From positions 1 through 43,003 of the forward strand of contig JABFGG010000028.1 in NCBI GenBank assembly GCA_013112575.1: a stretch of DNA of 43,003 bases. Reading direction: 5' to 3'. How positions within the stretch are numbered: position 1 is the first letter of the stretch; every line of letters begins with the position of its first letter. Below the pieces are notes generated by a model. It was not told the DNA's origin. It saw only the letters and a list, made by a program, of their open reading frames with translations, and made no database searches. Source of the DNA: Chloroflexota bacterium. Its GTDB lineage: Bacteria; Chloroflexota; Anaerolineae; Anaerolineales; UBA11579. The translations under genes were made by a program, and so were the position numbers. Below are positions 1-7,016 of this stretch, in pieces.

Positions 1-541
1 AGGCGGCGCGGGCGCTCAAGAGTACAAAAGGATAGCTCATCATGGTGAGCACAAAGACTGCCCCAGGATAGCCATATACCGGTGGCAGGCGCATGACACC
101 CAATGGCTCCAGCCAGCTCTGGATGAGACCGCGCGGGCCAAGTGTGGAGATAAATAGATAGGCCCCAACAAAGCTGGGGATGACCAATGGAAGGGGTGTT
201 AGCACAGCCCACAAACGGCGGTAAGGGATGTCGCTGCGGGTGGTGAGCCAGGCAATGGGCACAGCAATGGCCACAGATGCCAGCGTGACACTAAAGGCCA
301 ACCACAAGGTGCGCAAGGTTATCTCTAGTGTGCGCGTACGCAGCAGTAGATCCCAAATGGCACTATCGGCCTGGGAGGCGCGTAAAACTAAATACGCGAT
401 CGGCAGGAGCACTCCACCAGCCACCAATAGCCCCGGCAGCCATAAACCCAGCAGGGTGCCCAAGCGCGGCAGAGGTGCTCGCCGTTTACGAACACCCTGC
501 TCCAGGTTTTGCGTGGATTTCGAAGAAACCAGTTCTGCCAT
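1..541 (-). CDS. Fe(III) ABC transporter permease, 5' part only
   Basis: Inner-membrane permease of an iron (Fbp/Sfu/Fut-type) ABC importer. It is read leftward from ATG at 541 and runs off the window after about 180 codons, so the C-terminal part is missing. The visible protein has a basic cytoplasmic N-terminus (about residues 1-28), a first hydrophobic helix (about 30-55), and further membrane segments around residues 75-100, 110-130 and 155-175. The stretch after helix 2 resembles the start of a binding-protein-dependent permease domain. The start lies one base after the stop of the substrate-binding gene (TGA, one base, ATG), so the two genes are translationally coupled. The metal is inferred from the neighbouring binding protein and the DtxR-type regulator. 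Thiamine or another oxyanion substrate cannot be excluded from this fragment alone. Confidence 0.82.
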   Translation of the reverse strand, partial: MAELVSSKSTQNLEQGVRKRRAPLPRLGTLLGLWLPGLLVAGGVLLPIAYLVLRASQADSAIWDLLLRTRTLEITLRTLWLAFSVTLASVAIAVPIAWLTTRSDIPYRRLWAVLTPLPLVIPSFVGAYLFISTLGPRGLIQSWLEPLGVMRLPPVYGYPGAVFVLTMMSYPFVLLSARAA

Positions 542-542
542 A

Positions 543-1556
543 TCAGGGCAGGTAGCCTAACTCCTGTAAGATTACGACTGTGCCTTGTAGATCGGCCAGC
601 TCGCCGAGGGAAATGTCAATGGCGTTAAGTTCAGCCAAGGGTGTTAAGTCTGATTGCACGTTGACACCTTCGATGAGGGGATATTCGTACGTTGTACTAG
701 CGAAGTATTGCTGTGCCACCGTTGAAAGCATGAAATCAAGGAACCTGGTGGCATTGTCCTCATTTTGACCACTAGCAACACGGCCAGCACCGGCGACCAT
801 GACGAGTGAACCAGGCCCGCCGCTCGGCAAGAAATAATTGCGGGCGGCAAAGCCTTCACCCTCTTCGGCCAGGAAACGGTAGAGGTAGTAGTGATTGACA
901 AAGCCAACTTCAACCTCACCGGCAGCGACAGCAGCTACAGTAGGTGTGTTCTTTTCATAGAAGACAGGCTCGTTAGCCAGGATACCTTCCAGCCAGGCAC
1001 GGGTAGCTTCTTCGCCCCACACCTGGCGCATGCCTGTCACCATGGTCTGGAAGGAACCGTTGGTGGGTGGCAGGCCAATGCGGCCACGCCATTGAGGATC
1101 GGTGAAGCCTTCAAGGGTATCGGGTAGGTCTTCCGGCGAAAGCGTTTCGGTGTTGTAAACCACCACGCGGGCCCGGCCTGAAATGCCGACCCACAGGCCA
1201 TCAGGTGAAGCAAAGCGGCCATCCACTTTGTTCAATATATCTTCGGGGAGGGGAGCCAACAACCCGGCATCAGCGACTGCTCCGAGGCCCCCGGGGTCCT
1301 GGGCAAAGAATATATCGGCAGGTGAATTCTCGCCTTCTTCAAGGATAGTAGCAGCCATTTCTGAGGTGCTGCCATAGCGGACTTCCACCTGAATACCAGT
1401 GGCCTCGCTGAACTGCTCAATAACAGGACCGACTAGGCTTTCACTACGGCCTGAGTAGAGTACCAGCGTTTCCGTATCGTCTGCCTGAGTACCGCTGCAA
1501 GCAACCAGCAGCAGGGTAAATATTAGGGTGAGAGAAACAAGTTTGAATCTGAGCAT
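543..1556 (-). CDS. Fe(III) ABC transporter substrate-binding lipoprotein (FbpA/FutA-like)
   Basis: Extracytoplasmic binding protein of 337 aa that delivers ferric iron to the permease encoded downstream. A hydrophobic signal of about 17 residues ends in a lipobox (LLVACSG), so it is predicted to be a lipid-anchored protein. The mature part starts with the typical family-1 pattern (LVLYSGRSESLVGPVIEQF) and contains the GNYGST-like region seen here as VRYGSTSEMA and the ADIFFAQDPGGLGA segment of FbpA proteins. Near residue 220 the HYYLYRF segment matches the Tyr-Tyr iron-ligand position of FbpA/FutA. The gene is divergent from the DtxR-type regulator across a 149-bp intergenic region, which suggests metal-dependent control. 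The start codon at 1556 is preceded by AAAGG about 11 bases upstream. Confidence 0.87.
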   Translation of the reverse strand: MLRFKLVSLTLIFTLLLVACSGTQADDTETLVLYSGRSESLVGPVIEQFSEATGIQVEVRYGSTSEMAATILEEGENSPADIFFAQDPGGLGAVADAGLLAPLPEDILNKVDGRFASPDGLWVGISGRARVVVYNTETLSPEDLPDTLEGFTDPQWRGRIGLPPTNGSFQTMVTGMRQVWGEEATRAWLEGILANEPVFYEKNTPTVAAVAAGEVEVGFVNHYYLYRFLAEEGEGFAARNYFLPSGGPGSLVMVAGAGRVASGQNEDNATRFLDFMLSTVAQQYFASTTYEYPLIEGVNVQSDLTPLAELNAIDISLGELADLQGTVVILQELGYLP

Positions 1557-1671
1557 ATATAAATATTACCTTTTGGATGTTATTTGGTTGCAAAACCTGG
1601 CACAAGTATAGGCAAGTAATAAATATTAATCTAGATACTTGTATTAAAATTCACATAAAATGGGTTAGAAT

Positions 1672-1696
1672 AAAGTTTCAACCGGGTTGAAACTTT
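1672..1696. promoter_or_regulatory. Perfect inverted repeat: putative DtxR/MntR operator
   Basis: Two perfect 12-bp arms, AAAGTTTCAACC (1672-1683) and GGTTGAAACTTT (1685-1696), flank one central G. The repeat abuts a possible -10 element (TAGAAT, 1666-1671) and ends 9 bases before the TTG start of the regulator, so a bound protein would block transcription of the regulator. Long palindromes of this type are typical of DtxR/IdeR/MntR boxes. Autoregulation and control of the divergent iron importer are inferences. Confidence 0.6.
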
Positions 1697-1705
1697 GAGG
1701 AAAAT

Positions 1706-2383
1706 TTGGCCACCGAAACAATAAGCCCAACCATGCGGCGCTATGCCGCTGAGATCTATCGTTTGCAACAAGATCAGGAAGATGTGGCCCTGGCGGATAT
1801 CTCTGAACATGTGGAGACTTCGCCGCAGGCAGTGTCGCGCATGGTGAAGCGCTTAAAAAAAGGGGGCTATCTGAACCACGAACTGTACCGCGGGGTACGC
1901 CTGACACCGGAAGGCGAAAAGATGGCTATGCCTGCCCTGCGCCGCCACCGCCTGGTTGAGAACTTCCTGGTAAAAGCTATGGCCTATAACTGGGCCGAGG
2001 CGCATGAGTACGCCGATACCTTCGAGTTGGGCATCAATGATGTCTTGGAAGATCGCATCGACGAACTAACCGGTCATCCCACACGCTGCCCACACGGCGA
2101 GCCGATCCCGAATAAAAACGGAGTGATGCCGGAAGTCAATGACGTGCCGCTAATTGAAGTGGAAACCGGCTGGCAGGTGCGCATCAGTCGCGTGCGTACA
2201 CACGAATATGACAAGCTAATGTACTTTGCCGAACTGGATATGGTTCCCGGCAAAGAATTCTATTTCAGGGGCTGCGCGCCATTCAAAGGGCCGCTACGTC
2301 TGTACATGGACAACAAAGACGTGATCCTGGGGCACGAACTGGCCACAGCCCTGTGGGTGGAGTTGGTGGAGAAGAAAGAATAG
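1706..2383 (+). CDS. DtxR/MntR/IdeR-family metal-dependent transcriptional repressor
   Basis: Cytoplasmic regulator of 225 aa that senses Fe(II) or Mn(II). Residues about 8-65 form a winged helix (AEIYRLQQDQEDVALADISEHVETSPQAVSRMVKRL). Residues about 75-130 match the metal-binding dimerisation domain, including the RRHRLVENFL signature and a C-P-H-G-E-P motif (about residues 130-135) with expected ligand residues. Residues about 150-222 form an FeoA-like SH3 domain, as in full-length DtxR/IdeR proteins rather than short MntR. The start is TTG at 1706, preceded by GAGG; no ATG lies upstream in frame. It is divergent from the iron ABC importer and sits directly downstream of a perfect inverted repeat, so it is the likely regulator of that importer. 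Iron versus manganese specificity cannot be settled here. Confidence 0.9.
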   Translation: MATETISPTMRRYAAEIYRLQQDQEDVALADISEHVETSPQAVSRMVKRLKKGGYLNHELYRGVRLTPEGEKMAMPALRRHRLVENFLVKAMAYNWAEAHEYADTFELGINDVLEDRIDELTGHPTRCPHGEPIPNKNGVMPEVNDVPLIEVETGWQVRISRVRTHEYDKLMYFAELDMVPGKEFYFRGCAPFKGPLRLYMDNKDVILGHELATALWVELVEKKE

Positions 2384-2409
2384 AGAATAGAGACTGGGGA
2401 CTGGAGATT
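2382..2409. repeat. Degenerate heptamer tandem repeat (4 units)
   Basis: Four consecutive 7-bp units, AGAGAAT, AGAGACT, GGGGACT and GGAGATT, start inside the stop codon of the DtxR-type gene and fill the convergent gap. The same GAGA(A/C/T)T core recurs at 4774-4794, which indicates a dispersed heptameric repeat family. No coding role is seen. Confidence 0.55.
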
Positions 2410-2422
2410 GGTCAGGAGATAT

Positions 2423-2719
2423 TTAGAGGATAGGATTGCCGCAATTGCGGCAGAATCGATCTTCAGTTGAAGGAATTGGCGTTTTACAATTTTCACATTC
2501 CATTGGCCCGCGAGGCTTTTTCCTAAATGAAAGACCAATTGTAAGCAACAAACCAGCCCAACCAATAAGTCCAAACACGCTAGCTACAATCCCGAAAATG
2601 CTGAGATTGTAGAAACTCAATAAGCTTTGGTTTGGGGTTGCGGGCAAAAAACGAAAAAGAGAACTAAAAATTATTAGTGCCGAAAAAATAATAAGAGGAG
2701 TTTTTGCTATCTTATCCAT
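2423..2719 (-). CDS. Small membrane protein with C-terminal zinc ribbon
   Basis: Protein of 98 aa and unknown function. Two hydrophobic segments (about residues 8-26 and 40-65) are followed by a basic stretch and a C-terminal zinc ribbon, CENCKTPIP...CRNCG (about residues 75-94), of the zinc-ribbon/DUF family often found on bacterial membrane proteins. The ATG at 2719 was chosen because a longer in-frame start at 2785 would overlap the end of the loader gene and add a non-conserved-looking extension. No strong ribosome-binding site is visible. It is the last gene of the replication operon and overlaps nothing. A link to replication is not supported beyond position. Confidence 0.6.
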   Translation of the reverse strand: MDKIAKTPLIIFSALIIFSSLFRFLPATPNQSLLSFYNLSIFGIVASVFGLIGWAGLLLTIGLSFRKKPRGPMECENCKTPIPSTEDRFCRNCGNPIL

Positions 2720-2733
2720 ACAACAGCTTATGT

Positions 2734-4116
2734 TTAGCGCTTTTTGCCCGTATAGGCCGGAGCGGTGATGGCGTAGATGGTACACAAGCGCGTATCGAGC
2801 ATGCGACTGCGGATACGGGCGTCCACTTCTTCTATGGAATCGGAGGTAGTGATGACGGTGGGCAGTTCGGCATTGTAGCGGTGATTAAAGAGTTGGTAAA
2901 GTTTTTCACGTGCCCAGGGGGTCGTGGACTGGGTGCCGAGGTCGTCGAGAATCAATAATGGTGATGTGCGCACTTCATCAAAGCGACGGTCGTAGCTGAC
3001 CGGGCTGTTGGGGTTAAAAGTGGCTCGCAGGTGATCGAGTAGGTCAGGGACAACGATGAAAAGAGGATGCTCACCCAGGCCAGCCTGATAGTTCGCGATG
3101 GCGGCAGCCAAATGGGTTTTGCCACTGCCGTAGTCGCCGGTTAGCACCAACCAGCCGCGCGGGGCTTCGGCATATTGTTGGGTGGCCTTGAAGACACGTT
3201 CTAAATTCTTGGAAATTTCAGAGGGCAGGCCTTCGCCTTTGCGGATGTCAAATGTACCGAAAGTGCGATTTCGATGGTGCATTAGTGAGGAAAGTTCTTG
3301 CTGGCTATAGTCATCTACCCCCGGGCGACGGTAGTCGGGAGCGTCGATAGTGTAACGAATGACCAATTCAGGGTCTTCGAGACGCGAACGGATGCGACCT
3401 TCCAGGTCTTTGGTGGCAAGGTTGGTGGTGATGACTAAGGGGAGTTTGTTAATGTAGCGAAAATTGATGATCTGGAAGAGTTTTTCCTGCGCCCATTCAG
3501 TGGCATTTTGAGTGCCGAAATCATCCAGGATCAAGAGAGGGGCCTGGCGAATCTCCTCAAAGCGTTCCTCGAAAGTCTCATCAGGGTTCTGGTACGTAAA
3601 ACGTAATGAGTCGAGCAGGTCGGGCACCGTAATAAAAATCGTGGCTATTCCGTTTAATACGGCCTGGTTGGCAACTGCGGCTGCAAGATGGGTTTTGCCG
3701 GTGCCATAGTTGCCGCGCAACAGCAGCCAGCCATTCAAGCCTTCTGCATACTGTTGAGCCGTGTTGCAGGCTCCTTCAATTGATTCGGCCTGTTTATCTG
3801 GAATACCCATGTGGCCGCGTTTTTCAAAGTTCTCAAAGGTCAGGTGATTTAATTCTTCAAGCTGGCTGATGGCATACAGGCGTTGGCGCGCGGCCTGGCT
3901 GATTTCATTTTCACGGCAAGTGCAGATGACCAACTTGCCGAAGTCTGGATGGCCCATGGGGGCATCATTGCGTAGATAACCCAGACCAGCACAATGCGGG
4001 CAATCCGGGTCCCCGGCCATGTAAGGCTGCCCCTCAGCTTTCGATGAACTCGGAGAATTCGCCTTCGACGTATTTCCGTCGATCTTTTTCAGTACGTCGT
4101 CTATCGGTTCGCTCAT
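2734..4116 (-). CDS. DnaC/DnaI/IstB-like helicase loader with two tandem AAA+ domains
   Basis: Predicted ATP-dependent loader of DnaB helicase, 460 aa from ATG 4116. A zinc-finger-like N-terminal region (CPHC about residue 39, then CTC about residue 65) precedes two complete AAA+ modules. Module 1 has Walker A GNYGTGKTH (about 135) and Walker B LLILDDFG. Module 2 has Walker A GDYGSGKTH (about 327) and Walker B LLILDDLG. Both carry the PDLLDxLR and VITT motifs and a terminal IRSR segment, so the second looks like an internal duplication. Normal DnaC/DnaI proteins have one module and about 245-310 aa. The start at 4116 was preferred over an upstream ATG at 4158 because AGAAGG precedes it at good spacing. 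The gene overlaps the DnaD-like gene by 83 bases and lies in an operon with dnaB. Confidence 0.85.
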   Translation of the reverse strand: MSEPIDDVLKKIDGNTSKANSPSSSKAEGQPYMAGDPDCPHCAGLGYLRNDAPMGHPDFGKLVICTCRENEISQAARQRLYAISQLEELNHLTFENFEKRGHMGIPDKQAESIEGACNTAQQYAEGLNGWLLLRGNYGTGKTHLAAAVANQAVLNGIATIFITVPDLLDSLRFTYQNPDETFEERFEEIRQAPLLILDDFGTQNATEWAQEKLFQIINFRYINKLPLVITTNLATKDLEGRIRSRLEDPELVIRYTIDAPDYRRPGVDDYSQQELSSLMHHRNRTFGTFDIRKGEGLPSEISKNLERVFKATQQYAEAPRGWLVLTGDYGSGKTHLAAAIANYQAGLGEHPLFIVVPDLLDHLRATFNPNSPVSYDRRFDEVRTSPLLILDDLGTQSTTPWAREKLYQLFNHRYNAELPTVITTSDSIEEVDARIRSRMLDTRLCTIYAITAPAYTGKKR

Positions 4117-4726
4117 CTTTACCTTCTCGTTGCCAACTTTCCAAAATTGCTTGAACATAGCGCCAGCGGCGCACGTTGTTCTCTACGGCAATGCGCATGG
4201 CGTCTTCGATCCAGGTGGGTGGGTAAGTGTTTTCGGCTTCTGTCAGCGTCTCGGCCAGCAAGGGGGTCAAAGGCCCAATGTGTTCTTCGTATAGCCGAAA
4301 GACGTTGGGTTGTTGCTGGCCTAGTTCAATGGGTTGTTGTGTTTCGCTGCCGGGTTGCCACTGACCTTTTCCGATGGCCTGAATGGCAGCCTGGCCGCGA
4401 GGGGAGTTGAGGAAATAAAAGCTTCGCTGTTCACCTTCGAGTTCGATGCTGGCGTGTAACAGCGTACCGCGCTCCACAGCTCCTAACAGGCCGGCCTGTA
4501 ATTGGCTCTCATCTTCAAAGCCAGTCAAAAAAGTAGGGTCGTCCAACATGGCCTCGGGCGTGAGGTAGCGAAAATCGCCTTCCATTTGCTCCAGTTGCCA
4601 CAGGATATACAGCGTGACCTTCATTTCATCGAGGTCATCTATTTGGGGCAGCAACTCCGTGAAGAACGGCCCCGGAAGGCGAGTAAACCGCACTTTGCCT
4701 GCCGGGAAGCCCTCAAATTTCTGCAT
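4034..4726 (-). CDS. DnaD-like replication initiation protein
   Basis: Protein of 230 aa with an N-terminal winged-helix-like part (TLYILWQLEQMEGDFRYLTP) and a C-terminal DnaD/DnaB_2-type helical domain. The latter ends in the recognisable pattern PPTWIEDAMRIAVENNVRRW followed by YVQAILESWQREGK (about residues 165-212), which is the YxxIxxxW signature region of DnaD proteins. DnaD recruits or loads the replicative helicase in Gram-positive primosomes. Here it sits between dnaB and a DnaC-like loader, so a primosome role is well supported. Its 3' end overlaps the loader gene by 83 bases in another frame, which is longer than usual. Confidence 0.82.
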   Translation of the reverse strand: MQKFEGFPAGKVRFTRLPGPFFTELLPQIDDLDEMKVTLYILWQLEQMEGDFRYLTPEAMLDDPTFLTGFEDESQLQAGLLGAVERGTLLHASIELEGEQRSFYFLNSPRGQAAIQAIGKGQWQPGSETQQPIELGQQQPNVFRLYEEHIGPLTPLLAETLTEAENTYPPTWIEDAMRIAVENNVRRWRYVQAILESWQREGKDERTDRRRTEKDRRKYVEGEFSEFIES

Positions 4727-4773
4727 GGTTTGTTTATATCACGGATGCTGCAAATGAGCGAAGAAAATAAGCA

Positions 4774-4794
4774 GAGACTCGAGAATCGAGATTC
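4774..4794. repeat. Degenerate heptamer tandem repeat (3 clear units)
   Basis: Units GAGACTC, GAGAATC and GAGATTC follow one another in register, with a decayed continuation (GATGTGC, GGTTCTC) to about 4808. They occupy most of the 107-bp gap between dnaB and the DnaD-like gene. The core matches the array at 2382-2409. Confidence 0.55.
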
Positions 4795-4833
4795 GATGTG
4801 CGGTTCTCGAGTTTTGGGTTATGGCTAGAAAAA

Positions 4834-6219
4834 TCAGATATTAGAAACGTCGATCTGGCGAGTGGCAGCGTTCTCGAACTTGGCCAGGTCTTCGCGGAAG
4901 ACTAACTGGATGCCCGGGTGCGTGGGGCCGTTGCGATGCTTGGCTACTACAATGTCAGTAACGTTTTTCATGATGCTATCCGGGTTCGAATCATCTTCGC
5001 GATAGATGAACATCACAATGTCGGCATCCTGTTCCAGGGAACCGGACTCGCGTAAGTCGGAGAGTTGAGGCTTTTTGTCTGAGCGCTGTTCAACGGCGCG
5101 CGATAGCTGGGCGGCGGCCAAGACCGGCACATTGAGTTCACGCGCCAGCACCTTCAAGCTACGTGAGATGTAAGAAACCTCTTGAACACGGTTGTCGTTA
5201 CGGCGGTCGCCACCCATCAATTGTAAATAATCTACGATAACAAGGTCAAGACCATATTCCATGTGTAAGCGGCGGCACTTGGCGCGCATTTGGGTGGGAG
5301 TGATGGCGGGAGTGTCATCCAGGTAGATGTGCGTGTCGCCCAAGACTTCAATGGCTTGAGCGAAAAGCGGCCATTCGTGTTCCTCCAGATCGCCAGTGCG
5401 TAAGCGCCGCGAGTCAATGCCGGTTTCCTGGGAGATCAGGCGCTGTACGAGTTGCTCGTTGGACATTTCCATGGAGAACAAAGCGATGTGTTTCTTATGC
5501 AGTTGGGCTGTGTTCTTGGCGAGACTGAGCATAAAACTGGTCTTACCCTGACCAGGGCGGCCAGCGATGATCAAAAGATCAGAAGGTTGTAAGCCGCCGA
5601 GTAGACGGTCAATATCTATGAAGCCAGTGGGTACGCCATACATGTCGCCATCGCGGTTGGCTATCTGGTCCACGCGGTCGTAATAATCACTGAGCACCTG
5701 GCGGATAGGCTGCACATCCTGGCTCAGGCGGCGTTCGCTCACCCCGAAGACGGCTTTTTCCGCTTCGTCCAGAGCTGTGTCTACATTGACCTCTTCCTGG
5801 TAGGCAACTTTGGCGATCTGGTTGGCGGCCTCAATCATACGGCGGCGAATGGCGGTTTGCTCCACCATGTGGCCGTAAGCCTCTGCGTGCAGAGAAGTAG
5901 GGACGTTGTTGATCAAGGCCGTGAGATAGGCTGGCCCACCTACTTCGGCCAACTGGCCAAGGCGGTCAAGCTCTTCTTGCACGGTCAGGAAGTCGATGGG
6001 GGTGCGGCTTTCGTGCAGACGTGTAAAGACATCCCAGACCCATTGATGGCGCACGATGTAAAAATCTTCGCCCTGCAGGAATTCGGCGACATCGTAATAG
6101 GCTTCGGGGTTGATGAGGATAGAACCGATGACGGCTTCTTCGGCCTCACGGCTGTGAGGGACAATTTGTGGGGAGGGGGCGGGGGTCGCGTCGAGCGAGT
6201 CGGAATAAACTTCGGTCAT
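4834..6219 (-). CDS. dnaB: Replicative DNA helicase DnaB
   Basis: Hexameric 5'-3' helicase of the replication fork, 461 aa, normal for the family. The N-terminal DnaB domain (about residues 18-120, SREAEEAVIGSILINPEAY) is joined by a linker to the RecA-like helicase domain. That domain has Walker A GRPGQGKTSF (about residue 218), Walker B LVIVDYLQLM (about 325) and the C-terminal DLRESGSLEQDADIVMF motif (about 390). No intein is present. The gene starts 21 bases after the upstream nuclease-family gene, with no clear Shine-Dalgarno sequence, so it is probably translated from a shared transcript. Downstream genes encode DnaD-like and DnaC-like loaders, which fits helicase loading. Confidence 0.96.
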   Translation of the reverse strand: MTEVYSDSLDATPAPSPQIVPHSREAEEAVIGSILINPEAYYDVAEFLQGEDFYIVRHQWVWDVFTRLHESRTPIDFLTVQEELDRLGQLAEVGGPAYLTALINNVPTSLHAEAYGHMVEQTAIRRRMIEAANQIAKVAYQEEVNVDTALDEAEKAVFGVSERRLSQDVQPIRQVLSDYYDRVDQIANRDGDMYGVPTGFIDIDRLLGGLQPSDLLIIAGRPGQGKTSFMLSLAKNTAQLHKKHIALFSMEMSNEQLVQRLISQETGIDSRRLRTGDLEEHEWPLFAQAIEVLGDTHIYLDDTPAITPTQMRAKCRRLHMEYGLDLVIVDYLQLMGGDRRNDNRVQEVSYISRSLKVLARELNVPVLAAAQLSRAVEQRSDKKPQLSDLRESGSLEQDADIVMFIYREDDSNPDSIMKNVTDIVVAKHRNGPTHPGIQLVFREDLAKFENAATRQIDVSNI

Positions 6220-6240
6220 CAGTTGTGTGTACTGGAGTAG

Positions 6241-6801
6241 CTAGTCTTTATCTTCTTCGCCGTCTTCGTCGTTTACGTCCAGGTTTTCCAGGAAATCATC
6301 AAATACAGAAAGACGTTCTTCGCCTTCCTCAAGTTCGCCAACTTCTTCAGAGCCGCGCTCTAATTCGGGATCAAGGTCGTCAATGTCATCTTCGGGGACA
6401 ATGCCAGCGGATTCCATCACATCTTCGGAGATCAGAATGGGTACGTTGCTACGCACAGCCAGGGCAAGCGCATCGGAGGGGCGGGCGTCAATGTCCAGGT
6501 TGTAGCCATTGACTTCAATGACGATGTTGCCATAGAAAACGTCGCCACGCAGGGAAATAACTTCTACGCGCACAACGCGTGCGTCCAGCGAGCGTAACAT
6601 GTTCTTCAGTAGATCGTGCGTCATAGGACGCGCTACTTCTACTTCTTGCAATGAAAAAGTGATCTGTTCCGCCATATAAGGATCGATCCAGATAGCCAGG
6701 TAACGTTCAGCTTCAACCTCGCGTAATATCACAACACGCTGCTGCGACATCAGCCCCACACGGATGCTATCTATCACAACTTCGACCATGTCATCAGACA
6801 T
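6241..6801 (-). CDS. Bifunctional nuclease family protein (DUF151/BFN)
   Basis: Cytoplasmic protein of 186 aa. Residues 5-130 match the DUF151 domain, known from plant bifunctional nucleases and Thermotoga TM0160-like proteins, with the signature DIDARPSDALALAVR (about residues 103-118) and the VFYG segment before it. The last 50 residues are a highly acidic, probably disordered tail rich in Asp and Glu. The start at 6801 has a strong GGAGG six bases upstream. It is the first gene of the leftward operon containing dnaB. Nuclease activity is known only for some family members, so the biochemical role is inferred. Confidence 0.87.
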   Translation of the reverse strand: MSDDMVEVVIDSIRVGLMSQQRVVILREVEAERYLAIWIDPYMAEQITFSLQEVEVARPMTHDLLKNMLRSLDARVVRVEVISLRGDVFYGNIVIEVNGYNLDIDARPSDALALAVRSNVPILISEDVMESAGIVPEDDIDDLDPELERGSEEVGELEEGEERLSVFDDFLENLDVNDEDGEEDKD

Positions 6802-6914
6802 GCACTGCCTCCAAAATTACCGATAGTCGGGTTATTCTATCATGCAGCGTTTTGTTGTGAAGATATAAATTATCTTAACTTTGGTGGGGACGCGGCACGG
6901 TACTGAATGCCTAT

Positions 6915-6944
6915 TTGCATTTCTTAAGGTTTGTACGGTATAAT
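6915..6944 (+). promoter_or_regulatory. Sigma-70-type promoter of the orphan regulator
   Basis: TTGCAT (6915-6920) and a consensus TATAAT (6939-6944) are separated by 18 bp. The predicted transcript start near 6951 leaves about 27 bases before the short leader ORF. Confidence 0.65.
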
Positions 6945-6977
6945 CCCGCCAACATGGTCGGAGCGTACGGAGGAGGC

Positions 6978-7016
6978 ATGCAGCACAAGGTGAACCCTAA
7001 GGGGAAGCGATGGTAA
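6978..7016 (+). CDS. Possible 12-residue leader peptide overlapping the regulator start
   Basis: An ATG at 6978 sits just after a very strong AGGAGG and opens a frame encoding MQHKVNPKGKRW. This frame stops at TAA 7014-7016, within the first codons of the regulator gene (ATG 7010) in another frame. The best ribosome-binding site in the region therefore belongs to this mini-ORF, while the regulator itself has a weaker GGGGAAG. Terminating ribosomes could re-initiate at 7010. It may alternatively be an untranslated coincidence. Confidence 0.4.
   Translation: MQHKVNPKGKRW

Noticed and set aside
228..560. Plus-strand frame of 110 codons
   Set aside because: It lies antisense to the clearly membrane-type permease gene and has no recognisable domain.
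4117..4158. Upstream extension of the loader gene to ATG 4158
   Set aside because: The ATG at 4116 has a well-placed AGAAGG, whereas the extension adds a non-domain segment and a longer overlap.
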